The notes: a model not told the origin generated them from the sequence alone. A stretch of DNA of 64,000 nucleotides from Macrocystis pyrifera (GCA_031763025.1 JASSKH010000031.1:7221152-7285151), one strand, 5' to 3'. Positions 9,701-19,849 are shown, counted from the stretch's first letter. A program made the numbers and translations.

Positions 9701-12341
9701 CTTAAGCCTAGCCCTACTCTGTAGTTGTGGACACGCTATGATAGGCATGCCCCCTACGTTTTCCCGATACACCCCACTTGAAGACGCCACCGACAACCTG
9801 CCCTTCAGAGAAAAGTGAGAGTGCAACCGGATACGCGGCAAAAAATTATGGCGAAAGCTAATCGATTTCCCAACGATTTTGGGGAGCTCCTCGCTTCAGG
9901 ACCCTCGTTGGTCAGATCTATATATTAGCCGTCAAAAGGAATGTTACCCACAATCGTAGCACACTCCAAGCAGTGCCTCGTTCGGTACCTGATCTCCTGG
10001 GATATGTTTAGGTGAAACCAGCATTTGCGATCCTAGAGAAGGGACTGCCTGAAAAAGATACCTCCACACCGCCGAAGCGATTGCCACATTGAAACGTCGT
10101 GATGTATGATATCGAGCACACCCCCTGCCCCCCGGACTCTTGCCTTGTCTGGAGTGCTCGATGGGCGCGTCGTCCTGAAGAAAACGTTGTCATTGAAATA
10201 CCCTTGCCCTCCCCGCCCCTCATGAGTACAACACCCCCCCCCCCCCTCCGGTACATTTTTCGGTTCCGTCGTCACTGATCAGTGTGCACCGACCCGCGGC
10301 CAGAAAATATGACTTGCTCAATAAATATTCCGATTTTTCCTCATTACTGAACCACCAAAAGCGTCTCCGCCAACACCGTACCCCCCTTGCTAGATCCAAC
10401 CCCACCTAACCCTACCCAGGCCTAGCCTAGCCTACCCTACCCTGCGTAACCCTACCATACCCTGCCACACCCTACCCTACTCTACCCTACCCTGCTCTGC
10501 TCTGCCCTACCCATTTTTCTACCGAATTGCGTATCGTATCTAGTCATTAACTACAACCTTACCGACCTGACCTTACCCTACTTTTCGCTACTCGACCCTG
10601 CCTTACCCAACATATTGCCTCGCTACCCTACCCCGCCATATCCTATCCTACCCTACCCTGGCCTACTCTGGCCTACCCTACCTTACCTTACACATTCTGC
10701 CTCCCACTTCCGCTCTTGTCCGACAGGTGCAACTCCCGCGTGGAGTCCTGTGACTCTGAGGTACCCGAGCCGGGTTACCGCGAGGACTACATTCCTGTCG
10801 CGGCCGATCCGCTTGACGAAGTATACGAATCCGTCCTCGTGGAAGGGAATGGCTCGGCGTACATCGGCAGTCACCACTCGGTCGACTGCGGGCTGCACCT
10901 TGGTGAGATCGAATTTGTTTTCACAGTGTGGAGCTATCCACGCATCGATTGGTCGAACTTCCGTGTAATCGAGGTATCGAACATCAATGGATCGAAAAGT
11001 CGAAATTTCGTTTTTCCGATGAGTTATCGACGTATCGATGTATCTATATAACGATATATCGACATATCGATGTATCGAAACATCGAATAGTCGGGATATC
11101 GCAATCTGGTAAATCGAGGTATCGAAGTATCGATATGTCGAATTATTGCACTTTCCATGTGTCTAACTATCGATTTTCGATACCTCTACTCCGTCGACTG
11201 CCCCCTGCATATTGGCGAGGTAGAACCGTGAAAAGGAGAGTCATGCACTTGTGAGTAGTGTTGCACGTCGTATCGAAAGCTGAGCTATCGTCTCCTTAGA
11301 AACACGAGCCCTTAATTTTCACCAGCTGAAGTATATACCCTGGTATTGAACACATTTTACCCATGTTTTTTGTAATATATTTATTACTAGTACATTATAT
11401 CACCCATGTACCCTTTATCTACATCCGGCATAAAGTAAACGGAATAAACCGGCTGCTGTTGAATCGACCCCGGGCACACCCACACAGCTCAAAAACATAA
11501 GGGAACAAATTCAAGAGCAACGCTCTGCACTGCGAGTACTGCACTAAGTGTGTATGCCCGCACGTACCAGCAATACGCTTCGCTTGAACGGTGTCTATAT
11601 AACCTCTCCCAGCAATACAATACAACCCCGCCCCCGCCCCCTCATCGTGCCTAACCGTTCTAACACCCCCCCGCCCGTCCCCTCTCCCTCCCCAATCCTT
11701 CCTCTCCATCCCCTCCCCCTCATCTCTTGTTCCTGCACTTTGGCCAAATGTTTTTTTAATTCGAGACGCAGGGTCCGACGACAGCACCTACTCGCCAAGC
11801 CCCGCCCCCACAGGCTTCACTTTCGCCCCAAGCGGAGGCCTTCCGACGGATTCGTGGTCGACTATGGTCACCACGGCTCCCACCGCGTCTCTCTCGGGGA
11901 TGCGCACTGCCTCGCCCACAGGTGCTATGTGCAATATCTATCTAGTTTGTTAATTCTTCCAGGATGTGACCGTTCTCCAAACCTTAAACTGTAGAGTTGC
12001 AGTGCGCAACCCTCCCCCCCCCGCGCCGATATCCTCACTACCGCTTTTCTCTCCCTTTCCCCTTCATCCCCGTTTCCTGCTTCCCTCCTTCTTCCCCCCC
12101 CCTCCCTCCCCTGTCACCCGCCTTCTTGTCCCCCTCCCCCACATATCCTGCCCCTGTTCTTCGGTTGCTTCGTTTTTTTTTCGAGACGCATCGTCCTACG
12201 GCAACACCTACTCGCCAAGCCCCGCCCCCACTAGGTTCACGTCCGGCCCAAGGGGAGGCCTTTCGATGGATTCGTGGTCAACCATGGCTACAGCGGCTCC
12301 CGCCGCGTCTCCCTCGGGAACGTACACCGCTTCGCCCACAG
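1..12341 (+). CDS. YHYH-domain protein paralogue, copy 1 (5' end outside window; possibly decaying)
   Basis: Exons homologous to copy 2 are seen at <1-244, 324-416, 2780-2838, 4637-4865, 6467-6517, 7666-7770, 8850-8923 and 10727-10902. They are followed by two copy-1-specific exons at 11766-11921 and 12186-12341. Order, lengths and phases match copy 2. Three features are odd. No exon 3 homologue was found between 2839 and 4636. The homologous acceptor of exon 4 is AC, not AG. The donor of exon 5 is GC. The mucin-like 3' exons were not found downstream. It may be a functional divergent paralogue with undetected exons, or a pseudogene in the making. Most exons keep open frames and the family residues, so constraint was recent. 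Confidence 0.65.
324..416 (+). CDS. copy 1 exon 1b
   Basis: The acceptor CTATCCAG precedes 324, after a putative 79-bp intron. It reads DEDDAALLEPSTDLTKLCDN then GNPLTTGRVSG, joining exon 2 in phase 1. The matching small intron in copy 2 has a different phase, so one of the two junctions may be misplaced. Confidence 0.5.
536..640 (-). repeat. element A fragment, reverse, after copy 1 exon 1b
   Basis: A G-run, then CGTATGACTTTAGACCGTCG and CATCCCTACAACGCCGGGGC, matching the C-run end of element A in reverse. Confidence 0.5.
694..734 (+). repeat. long G-run
   Basis: Almost pure G over about 35 bases after GCGCGCGC, in the first intron of copy 1. Confidence 0.9.
905..1345 (+). repeat. degenerate ~65-bp tandem repeat
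   Basis: Recurring ACACGTTGTCGTGACG-like, TTTTCAACC-like and GTTGAGG-like blocks at about 65-bp spacing, five to six units. Confidence 0.5.
1990..2300 (+). repeat. palindrome-rich GGGACAT/CCATGG array
   Basis: Short degenerate units such as CATGGGACATTCCGCGGGAC and CCACCGGACATACCACTGG, many self-complementary. Confidence 0.55.
2780..2838 (+). CDS. copy 1 exon 2 (CPNH)
   Basis: The acceptor AACGCAG|GCACC is shared with copy 2. It reads GTSTGCPNHVNWNTNPYSSR, and the donor AGG|GTGAGA is phase 0. A family B MITE begins only 20 bp into the following intron. Confidence 0.75.
2859..2968. mobile_element. family B MITE, copy 1
   Basis: A ~110-bp element with ~30-bp terminal inverted repeats, CTATTACGGGGGACCATAGT at one end and its complement at the other. 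The AT-rich core carries a TTGTTAGTAAAAATAG-type motif. There is no coding capacity. It sits 20 bp inside intron 2 of YHYH copy 1. Confidence 0.8.
3079..3412 (-). mobile_element. tRNA-derived SINE, copy 1
   Basis: Read on the minus strand it starts with a tRNA-like head (CCCCGGTGGCTTGGTAGGTG, near an A box; AGTTCGAGTCTCACCG, a B box). A ~220-bp body follows, then TGATGATT and a T/A-rich tail (T-run at 3079-3100 on +). It is 330 bp with no ORF. This is the architecture of pol III SINEs. Confidence 0.65.
3576..3682. mobile_element. family B MITE, copy 2
   Basis: Same arms and core, inverted relative to the first. The left end is degraded (CTGCAGGGGTCCATAG). Confidence 0.75.
4060..4160 (+). repeat. 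family E repeat end
   Basis: Ends CTCGTTTGGTGCGTACATTA and TACAAGGGGGG, related to the other family E ends. Confidence 0.4.
4637..4865 (+). CDS. copy 1 exon 4: YHYH core
   Basis: The frame reads SWAEGITESHETSG, then DSIDICGGVSTCEGWYHYSS, CLQEQAMVVAG and HTPQLGWAY, closely matching copy 2. The eponymous motif is YHYS. At the homologous 5' boundary the intron would end in AC, and an in-frame TGA lies a short way upstream with no AG between. The start is therefore uncertain. The donor GTGCGC is phase 0. Confidence 0.7.
5985..6052 (+). repeat. GGGA/GGAA purine run
   Basis: GGAAGGGAGGAAGGGAGGGA and variants, in copy 1 intron 4. Confidence 0.8.
6340..6440 (+). repeat. element A end, degraded, before copy 1 exon 5
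   Basis: CATACGACTACAGCAATGCA, ACACGAGTACG and a C-run. The acceptor of exon 5 follows about 30 bp later. Confidence 0.45.
6467..6517 (+). CDS. copy 1 exon 5: DGFPIYG motif (GC donor)
   Basis: Encodes DGFPIYGQLGQDGVEMK, 17 codons differing at one residue from copy 2. The acceptor is GCTTAG. The donor is AAG|GCAAGA, so the next intron is of the GC-AG class, where copy 2 has GT. Confidence 0.85.
6518..7665 (+). other. copy 1 intron 5 (GC-AG)
   Basis: Contains the TTGGG array at 6714-6830 and its degenerate margin to about 6950. Nothing is recognised in 6960-7660. The array is absent from the homologous intron of copy 2. Confidence 0.5.
6714..6830 (+). repeat. TTGGG tandem array
   Basis: About 23 units of GGTTG/TTGGG with few variants, fading out to about 6950. 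Confidence 0.85.
7666..7770 (+). CDS. copy 1 exon 6: Cys-rich segment
   Basis: Encodes VCGQSGADATHCLDSCSGYE and DLPKIDSFKYRYYT, 35 codons in phase 0-0, with acceptor AAAAAG and donor GTAAGA. Confidence 0.88.
7771..8849 (+). other. copy 1 intron 6
   Basis: A pyrimidine-rich middle is followed by a forward element A (8555-8775) whose C-rich side lies about 75 bp before the acceptor. Confidence 0.5.
8555..8775 (+). repeat. element A, 3' half, before copy 1 exon 7
   Basis: Shares ATGCGACGCACC, GAGCAAGCAGT, TCGGTGAAAGCCC and GGTCATACGACT with other copies, ending GATGAGTACCCCCC. Confidence 0.65.
8850..8923 (+). CDS. copy 1 exon 7: CFRGCCPDGME segment
   Basis: The acceptor is CTGCTGCAG. It encodes SCGFDESFFPFTTNCFRG and CCPDGME. 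The donor is phase 2, GTGAGTACC followed by a C-run as in copy 2. Confidence 0.88.
9270..9524. mobile_element. family D TIR MITE, copy 1
   Basis: A ~255-bp element sharing long blocks with three others (CAAATTGCATCCCGATGAAT, CGTCATTCAGAAAACA). The ends are related to an inverted GCGTTCTACGRTAGA. Non-coding, in YHYH copy 1 intron 7. Confidence 0.65.
10385..10690 (+). repeat. CCTAC-like array before copy 1 exon 8
   Basis: CCCTACCCTAC, CCTAGCCTAG and CTCTGCTCTG variants in two blocks. A matching array lies at 41085-41175 in copy 2. Confidence 0.75.
10727..10902 (+). CDS. copy 1 exon 8: end of YHYH domain
   Basis: The acceptor is CCGACAG. Reads CNSRVESCDSEVPEPGY, EDYIPVAADPLDEVY, and ends DCGLHLG. 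It has the same 176 nt and phases as copy 2. An array of CCTAC-like repeats fills the upstream pyrimidine tract in both copies. Confidence 0.87.
10903..11765 (+). other. copy 1 intron 8
   Basis: The first 300 bp are a degenerate ATCGA array (about 10960-11200). The remainder is alignable with 41700-42080 of copy 2. Confidence 0.5.
10960..11200 (+). repeat. ATCGA degenerate array (copy 1)
   Basis: Dense GTATCGA, ATATCGA and ACATCGA units. The same type occurs at 41440-41660 after copy 2 exon 8. Confidence 0.65.
11766..11921 (+). CDS. copy 1 exon A: Ser/Pro/Thr-rich, first of a duplicate pair
   Basis: The acceptor TTCGAG precedes 11766 (AG at 11770-11771 is an in-frame alternative). Reads SDDSTYSPSPAPTGF, then GGLPTDSWSTMVTTAPTAS, ending TASPTG with a phase-1 donor. 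It joins exon 8 in frame. Composition fits an O-glycosylated tail; it is not present in copy 2. Confidence 0.6.
12186..12341 (+). CDS. copy 1 exon B: duplicate of exon A
   Basis: It has the same 156-nt length, boundaries and phase 1-1 as exon A, 420 bp downstream. Reads SSYGNTYSPSPAPTRF, GGLSMDSWSTMATAAPAAS and TASPTG. A symmetric phase means the duplication preserves the frame. No convincing downstream exon follows in copy 1. Confidence 0.6.
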
Positions 12342-13049
12342 GTGCTATATCGTAGCGTAGCGATGTTGGTTGTTTTCCCCGGACGCAACAGTTCTCCAGA
12401 CCTAAAATTTCTATATATCACTGCGTACCCCCCCCCCCCCCTCCCTCCCGAAAACCAATCGGTAGTGCCATAGGCGAGATGTTAGTGTTTCCCTTTTCTA
12501 AAACATTGTATATCAGCCATATTAAATGCCTAATTAGCGGTGCGAGATCATGTCCACACGGGGATAACAAACTAGGAGACAAACGCTATATACAGAAACA
12601 AAAGACTGTTTCAGACCAATACTAGAGTGTTTGCGAAGCATTTGGTTGGAACCAATTTGGCTCGGGTTTCTACACGAGTTGACTCAGCACGAGAATGATT
12701 AGGTCAGAAGTTTCAGCTCGGGACAGGGGGTTGGGTATCGGTTTTGGAGGTGTACAGGCTTAACCCCGTTGCGACTGCACCAACGATCTTTTAATAAACT
12801 CTTGGCAGTAGTGTGAGATGAATGTTTCCAGTTCTGCAGTAAAAGGCAAAATAGAGGTCCTATGGAATGGCAAGGGCATACTACACCATAGTACCGTCTT
12901 GTGTTTTGGCGTGTTTGTCAGCCAACCGACCGTACCATGGCGTACTCTACCTATGCCGTACCCCACCGTACCTGTAAGGTTTGTTCACGGTTTTCGTGTT
13001 CGGTCATATGCCACATATTGTAGCGCTATTTCTGACTTTTTCTTGATTG

Positions 13050-13330
13050 TTCACACGTTGGATGGATAGATCATCTACACCATCTAGAGATGGATTGTCT
13101 ACCGATAGATCATCTACATATAGATCATCTGCATCATCTACAGATAGATCATCTAGACCATCTACAGATAGATCATTTTCATCATCTACAGATAGATCAT
13201 CTAGATCATCCACAGATAGATCATCTACAGATATATATACATCATCTACACATCGATATCTGCCTCATCTACAGATATATCATCTAGATCATCCACAGAT
13301 AGATATCTACGTCATCTACAGAGAGATCAT
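13050..13330 (+). repeat. 15-bp tandem array, GATCATCTACAGATA type
   Basis: About 18 units alternating GATCATCTACAGATA and GATCATCTAGACCAT variants. A shorter GTAGATCATCTAGATCAT patch occurs at 59035-59110. Confidence 0.8.
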
Positions 13331-14439
13331 CCAGGTCGCCCAGATCCTAAACTGCCGTTATTAGATGCCCTGCAGGACGTGGTTAGCACAGATTTAACCC
13401 CGGAAACGTGTTCTAGGTCGTGCCGGACACACGGCGATGCTCCCCACCCGCCGGCAACATGGGCTAGGCCGTACCGATCACGAGCATATCTACAGTCAAA
13501 CACGTAGATCATGTGTGGGGAATCGATGATCTCTCCAAGGCGTGAAAAGGCTGTTTTTTTGTACCTCTTTGGTCGTACACCATAACCGCTATTGTAGCAT
13601 TAAAAAACTGACAGGTTGGTTAAGAAGTCTGTCGTTTGCTCGCCTTCCAATCAAATATCGAACGGGCGGGGGGGGAGGTTCCGTCCACCCGCCAATGTAT
13701 TCTTAAAATGTTCGTCGTATATAGTTCTTGAAAAAATCTTCAATTCTTGAAATGTACAAGTACTTTTTTAAATGTTCTTTATTTTTTCTTGGATGGATTT
13801 TTCATAAGTCTTTTGCTTGCCCACCTTCCGACAGACATCGAGGCGCGGGAGACGGGGAAGAGGTGCCGTTCAGCCGTCACCGTGCCGACATGCAATGCCC
13901 CACGCTTCCTTTCCGCCTCTCACACAATCACGCACTTCCATCCTCTGCGACGTCCATTCAATTTCCAGACGCAGCGAGAGGAGTTTGAGCTTCACCAAGA
14001 ACGTCATCACGACTCAACAAATCCTGCCGTTCTGTGTGGTAGCAGTGGCAGCAGCAGCAGCGGTACTAGCAGGCATCGCCGCCGTTGTTTCGTGAGTTGC
14101 GTCGAAAACGTACAGTACCGATCGAGCGTTTCAAGAGAACGAACAGAGTAGACGAAAGAGACGGAAATGGAGTAACTGTGCTCGCAACGGTGGTGCATAG
14201 CCATTCGTGGTTATTCGAACCTCTTTCGAGCTGTATTCACAGTTTTTTCCGATGCTACCTACCTGGAATTATTATTAGTGTGGAGCGAGCTTTGCAGCGG
14301 TGAAGAGCTATTTTACCCTGGCACGACTGATAAACGTCCCCCACACTAATTTCACGCTATTTTGCCCTGAATCGTGGGTGCAGCTGTACTGCTTTAGGGT
14401 TCACGCGATTAGGGCATGCATAGTATGGCCAGGATGGTG

Positions 14440-15235
14440 TCAGGACCAGACAGGGTGGTAGGCGAGAGGTAGTATATAAAAAGCCGGGTTTCGGGTGTAG
14501 AAGGCGTGCTACCCGCTAACCGTGCTGTTGACGAGAGGTGTGGAACATGAAGAATGTCGTGGGCTGTCTTTGAAGGAGGCCACGGTTGGGGTATGCATAT
14601 ATATATATATATATATATGCATAGCTTCAGCCATCGAGGAAAGGTGTGTCGGGCACAGAAAGGGAGGCAGGAAGCAAGTAGTAGCTGAAGAAGGCGGGCT
14701 TCGAATGAACATATATATATATATATGTGTGTGTATGTATGCCGTGGTAAGCACAAACGTTGCTGTAGGCGAGAGGCTGTGGCATAGGGATCTTCCATGC
14801 TGTTGAAGGATATCACCATTGCGGTATGCACATCGGTCAAGAATGGTGTCGGGGCCGGAGTGGAGGGCAGTAAATAGCAGCAAAAAAGCCGGGTTTCGAA
14901 TATTAAAGGCGTGTAAAGCGCAAACCTTGATGTTGAGGAGCTCGTGTCACAAGGATCTTGAATGCTGTTGGAGCAGGTCATGGTTTGGGTATTTTCTGGG
15001 CAGAGCGCTAGTTAATGCGGTGTAGGGACTAGACTCATAGGCAAGAAGAGGGAGTAGTAGCAAGAAGGTCAGGTACGGGATAAGAAAAATAACGTTGGTA
15101 CCGACATGTCTCGGTGCTACAAAATGGTATCGGAACCAAAGAGGGAGGCATCAGGCATGTTATATTATTAGCTGACATACAGGTTTCGAATGTGTTGGCG
15201 TGCTAAGCGCTAACCTTGCGCCCTCCGCTATGTAT
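14440..15235 (+). repeat. degenerate 150-180 bp tandem array (copy 1)
   Basis: Each unit carries AGCCGGGTTTCGAATAT-like, AAGGCGTGCTAAGCGCTAAC-like and CTTGCTGTTGA-like blocks; about five units, with TA dinucleotide runs inside. Confidence 0.6.
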
Positions 15236-16459
15236 AGCTCGTCATACATATGTTCCAGTATATATATATACCCTGGGCTCCTTGTGCAGGAGTATGTACG
15301 GTTAGTACCGCCCGAGTATCGATTATTGCAGCACTGTAGTACGCAGCGGCGCTTGAGACGTTCGCAGTTCCTGCTTTCTGCCCCGAGTTTAGGGCAAAAC
15401 AGGATAAAACCGTATCCGACGTCCCATGAAAGTTTGAACTCGTCGTGTGCTCTAGAACAACAAAAACAACAGGTTCGTGAGTGGTGCCCCATCCCGTACT
15501 GCAATATATGTGCCACCTCGGACCTAAAACAAACCAGGGGTACACAATATTCTATGTAACGCAATCCACATTTGAACCGATCTCCTTTTCAAGTTCCGGA
15601 TATTTCTCGACAAGCAGGCCCGATCTGCACGATGTGCTGTTTGTACAGTACAGCACAGGAGGTCTTCCTGATGGTCGCCTGCATCGCGCAGGGCGCTTGT
15701 GCAACATGTTCCTCTGCGGGTGGGATCTGAATGATGCCGCTCCTATTGTGCAGCATCTCTCACAACGGCAAATACAGATATCTGGCGTGGTCTACTGCGG
15801 ATGACGTACAACGGATCGTGAGCTGTCTGATAGGCCATGGCGTTTATAGCTACACTCTTATTGCTTCAGCATCGTCAGAACATGGCCGCACTGTGCCGCC
15901 GTCGTGACGGCGTAACGCCTCATTCGCGTGTTTGTGAGGGTTTCGCCTTTTGAAACGTTTTTTTCGAAATCGATGAAGTGCACACAAGGCAGCAGGGCAC
16001 TCACATTGCATACGCACCATGCGGCATTCACGCATGCGTCCTTGCGTTTCGATCCGCACAACGACAATACCTCCGACCGGCACTCTTCTCGTCCTTTCGC
16101 CTGACGATCTGTCTGTGAAGGCTTGACCTGTTGAAGAGAGCCTCTCTTGGCGGCTAGAAATAAATAGAAGACACAAGGAATGGTGGATGAAAACTGCCCT
16201 TTGTCACTTTATGTTTGGATTTCAGACAGCCGAAGGGTCGAAACAGCACGCCGATTACAGCATCAGGACCGCGCACCAAGATAGCCGAGCTCCTGGGGTA
16301 TGGACGCCTCCGATGTACGACGTCACGAGCTACACAGACGACACGCGGGCAATTATACCATACCTCTTTGTTGTTCGCTATCTCTTTCGTACAGTGTATC
16401 TGTAGTACTGCTGTAGGCGGCTGATAATACGAGGGTCGCTCGCCACTTACACCCGGTGT

Positions 16460-16530
16460 GTTCGCTAACCCTAACCCTGACCCTGACCCTAAGCCAATCA
16501 GAGAAAACCTAACCCTGGCCCTAAGCCAAT
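16460..16530 (+). repeat. interstitial TTAGGG-like tract
   Basis: CTAACCCTAACCCTGACCCT, then a second CCTAACCCTGGCCCTAAGCC block. Telomere-like but short and degenerate. Confidence 0.5.
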
Positions 16531-16841
16531 GAGGCTAAATCTCGCGGAAGTGGTAAGCTCTACTATTGGATGATACCCCATGTATGAATCGTCGTCGCTC
16601 TACATGTTCTGTACATGGACTCAAAGAGTGTACTACTGCATCACACGCCTTCGGGTGAAATAATGATCACATGGTTGACGAGACAACACACAGCGGGAGA
16701 TGAATTTCCGGGACGATTTTCTCGGCAGAACAACGGGGGCAGACACAACGGATACGATGGCTGGCTTCGGAAACCGTATCGACCATACGCCTCGATACAC
16801 AGACGCATTGCTCGGCGCTTGCACTCTCCCCGTCGACAAAA

Positions 16842-16930
16842 TAACACACACACCCTCTGAGCCTCACACGAATGTCAAAGCTACACTGTAGCTTTGACAT
16901 CCGTCTGAGGCTCAGAGGGTGTGTGTTGTT
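16842..16930. repeat. long hairpin with ~40-bp arms
   Basis: Left arm ACACACACCCTCTGAGCCTC then GAATGTCAAAGCTAC. The right arm is its near-perfect complement, GTAGCTTTGACATC to GAGGGTGTGTGTTG, around a 3-4 base loop. Confidence 0.8.
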
Positions 16931-17029
16931 TTCGGTGTTTCACCAGTATTATACAGCATCTCTACCTCTATCTCCGGAAAGTAGCCACATACATGCTGCA
17001 CAAGTATACGCCGTGTGTACATGATGATG

Positions 17030-17141
17030 GTATTACGAGGGGGCGTGGTAAATAGGACCAAATATTGTTAATAAAAAATGGAAATATATGGGTGTTTGTG
17101 TGCATCGTAGGTCCTATATTAACTATGGTCCCACGTAATAG
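17030..17141. mobile_element. family B MITE, copy 3
   Basis: TATTACGAGGGGGCGTGG at the left, CCACGTAATAG at the right, and the same core as copy 1. Confidence 0.78.
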
Positions 17142-17605
17142 TAGACTATAAGCCTGGGGCATCGTATGGACGCGGTGAGCATTGTCGCCCAACGCCCAGC
17201 GCAATGATTGCAGGGCCCTCGTTACGCACACAAACATTACACCCACCGCAGGCTCTGCTTCGACTCTGAACATACGAGTAGAGCATACAACATGCATTCA
17301 TCTGGTTGATGTTGGTGTGTAGGACATGTATGTATATATGGTTGAGTAGAAAATGTTCGTTTGACTCCTCTCCTTATTTCTCGTGTCACAGGGGATGTAT
17401 CCAACACACCCTCTGAATCGAATGTTTTTTTTTCGTGGGGGGTAGCAAGAAGAAACGTGGCCAGAGGCACGCGAACACTAGCGAGCTACACCATTGTCGC
17501 CAGAGTTCAAAAAGGGCTTTGCGGCGTGTGCAGGAAAGGGCTGAGATAATGTCAAAGACGTTTGGGTGAGATAGCTCTGCCCCGGACCAGCGGTCAACTA
17601 CAAGA

Positions 17606-17861
17606 GGCTTTCTACAACAGAGGATCATCCTAATATTTCTGAGGCTCCTCACTTGACCTTAAGGAGCTCCATACCTCACCCGAAAACAGACTTCAGCAAA
17701 AATCAAATTGCATCCCGATGAATAATCCCCTGGCCCGAGTATACAAAAAGCGTCATTTTTTTAAACAAGGGTTGACATTCTGACGATTTTGGGCGAAGGA
17801 ACCCCGTCATTCAGAAAACAGTTTGGCCGGAATGTGCTACCTCTGTCGTCGTAGAACGCGT
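17606..17861. mobile_element. family D TIR MITE, copy 2
   Basis: Near full-length: the left end is GGCTTTCTACAACAGAGG and the right end is GTCGTAGAACGCG. Confidence 0.65.
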
Positions 17862-18419
17862 CACGAATACAATCTACAAGAGGCGCAACGAAGTATGGTC
17901 GGGTCCACAGACCGGCGAGAGAGGCCTAATCCAATCCAATTTATACGTTAAATGATCCACGGCAGAGAGACAGAATACTAAAAAAAATGGCGATCCAATC
18001 CATGGGCTCGAATTTGGCACATATAATGGAACCATCGATGAGATCGAAATGTCTCGTAATTTGTATCGCAATGAGGTCACTTCTTCCTTTCGCTCCCGAA
18101 ACCTCGTCAGTACAGAGTTTGTCACATCATTTCTTGAGACCATCGCACACACCCGCCAGTAGTAGGATTAGTATTCTTGGGCTCGTATACCCAGATAATT
18201 TTACAGGTACTAGCCTCGCGCAGAGTATGTGATACGCTACTCTACTCAGCGCGGGGGGAAATACCAGACAAGACCCCCTGCCCTGCGCAGGAAGCCTTAT
18301 CTAATCCAATACTTGCATTTAACGATCCGCGGTAGAGAGACAGAATGATTCGTGTTCCATTAGTATACTACTCGCAGCGTATGTGGTGTGTCAATTACGA
18401 AATCGACACGACGTGAGGG

Positions 18420-18622
18420 TCGGATAACCAACACTACCCGGAGGAGAGGACTCTCCCGGGTGACTATCTCCACCGCACCTGCCCCTCTCGGGCGTCAGGT
18501 AGGGTCAACGTGGTCTGATGTTGCGACGTGAACTATGGGTAAAATTGACACACGACAGGAAATTTGAACGTGGAAGTGTGGTGAGCTAAAGCGCTAATTT
18601 TACCAATGCGCCGGAGGATAAA
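18420..18622 (+). repeat. tRNA-like repeat, inverted pair member 1
   Basis: Complementary to 22380-22600. On the minus strand the end folds into a D-arm-like GCGC stem followed by a B box-like CACGTTCAAATTTCC, so it may be a second SINE family. Confidence 0.45.
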
Positions 18623-19500
18623 AATAACACTAGTAAGAGTAATGATATATTAATACTAATCAAAACCCAACGCTACTACTACAGTAACTACTGTGAAGAC
18701 TGTTAAACGTGTGAGCTTGTTTCATCCAACTATTACCGAGTGTGCGTACGAACTAACGCAGTTGAACAGTTAACATGTAGGATGTAGGAAGGGGTGAAGA
18801 CAACGCATTCACAGAGTATTGTAGATAAAGCATAAAAGGAAGTAGACATAGAAGATAGATAGACCTTGCGCATAGGTTTCCGTTGCATCCCGGCATTTCT
18901 TCCTTCAGGAATGTTTTGATTGTGATCAACGGTGAAGCTCGTGCTGCACATTGTCGGATGGCAAACCTAGTAATAATAATATTCGCGAAACGAGGAATTA
19001 GTTCGCCTCGGAGGTTACTGACGGGAGACGGTTCGAGCACGAAGAAAGAATGATGTTTTCGTTTCTTAAATTTAACTACTACTCGTACCGCACTGTTGTA
19101 CAGTACATCTGTGCTGCTTGTGGCTCACGTGATATAAAAGTTCATACCAGGTACCAGGTTAATAGCTTGGCTCCTGTACGTACTGTATCCGGGTACTAGT
19201 GTAGGTGGCCCACTCTTATCGGAGAGTTTTTCTCCCCAAAGAATCCTTAGTTTGGAAATAATGGGATAGTGGCCGAGCGGGTTACCGCGCCATCTACGGG
19301 CTTTGGGCGCCCGCACCGCCACGTTGGACGACGAGCCTTTTGCATCGGACTAAATATTCGCCATGTAGGCAGGAGACGGTCTCGAGATTTGGGCTAGAGG
19401 ACCGCGTGTCTACTACTACTATTAATATCCATTTTTTTCGTAGTTTCTGGTACTACTGTATTGGTACTACTTCTCTATCAGATGCGCCCAACGCCTGGTA

Positions 19501-19522
19501 TGCACTACTACCACTACTACTG

Positions 19523-19571
<49 letters not shown>

Positions 19572-19594
19572 TCCTCCTCCTCCTCCTCCTCCTA

Positions 19595-19645
<51 letters not shown>

Positions 19646-19686
19646 CACTACTACTACTGCTACTACTACTTCTACTATACTACTAC
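19501..19686 (+). repeat. CTA trinucleotide array
   Basis: Nearly continuous (CTA)n with a short CTC/CCT interruption. The apparent polyleucine and polytyrosine ORFs are artefacts. Confidence 0.9.
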
Positions 19687-19849
19687 TGATGTATTGCTGT
19701 ATGTAGGTGTGCACGATGGAGGGGGCATTGATATGCAGTACATAAAAAATTTAGCTGTACAGAACTGTACTACAGTACTGATGTAACTTTTTGATACCTG
19801 GCACAGGCTGTCCTTCGGGGGTACAGTTACATATGCCACAGAGCCAACC

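Larger units (their letters stand above)
8924..10726 (+). other. copy 1 intron 7
   Basis: It starts with a C-run, holds a family D MITE (9270-9524) and ends in a CCTAC-like array that abuts exon 8. The homologous copy 2 intron is only 669 bp and lacks the MITE. Confidence 0.5.
12342..17400 (+). other. copy 1 downstream region homologous to copy 2 intron 8
   Basis: Blocks at about 13830-15250 and 15940-17320 align with 43180-44480 and 47430-48160 of copy 2. It holds the 15-bp CATCTACAGATAGAT-like array, a degenerate ~150-180 bp tandem array, a TTAGGG-like tract, a perfect-looking hairpin and a family B MITE. It is either intron or decayed 3' end. Confidence 0.5.

Noticed and set aside
19263-19330. 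tRNA-like sequence with an A box (TGGCCGAGCGGG)
   Set aside because: No matching T-arm with a B box within tRNA distance; probably a remnant or chance.
19340-19786. Leu/Tyr-rich ORF of 148 codons
   Set aside because: Read through the CTA array; the flanking frame has no family resemblance.
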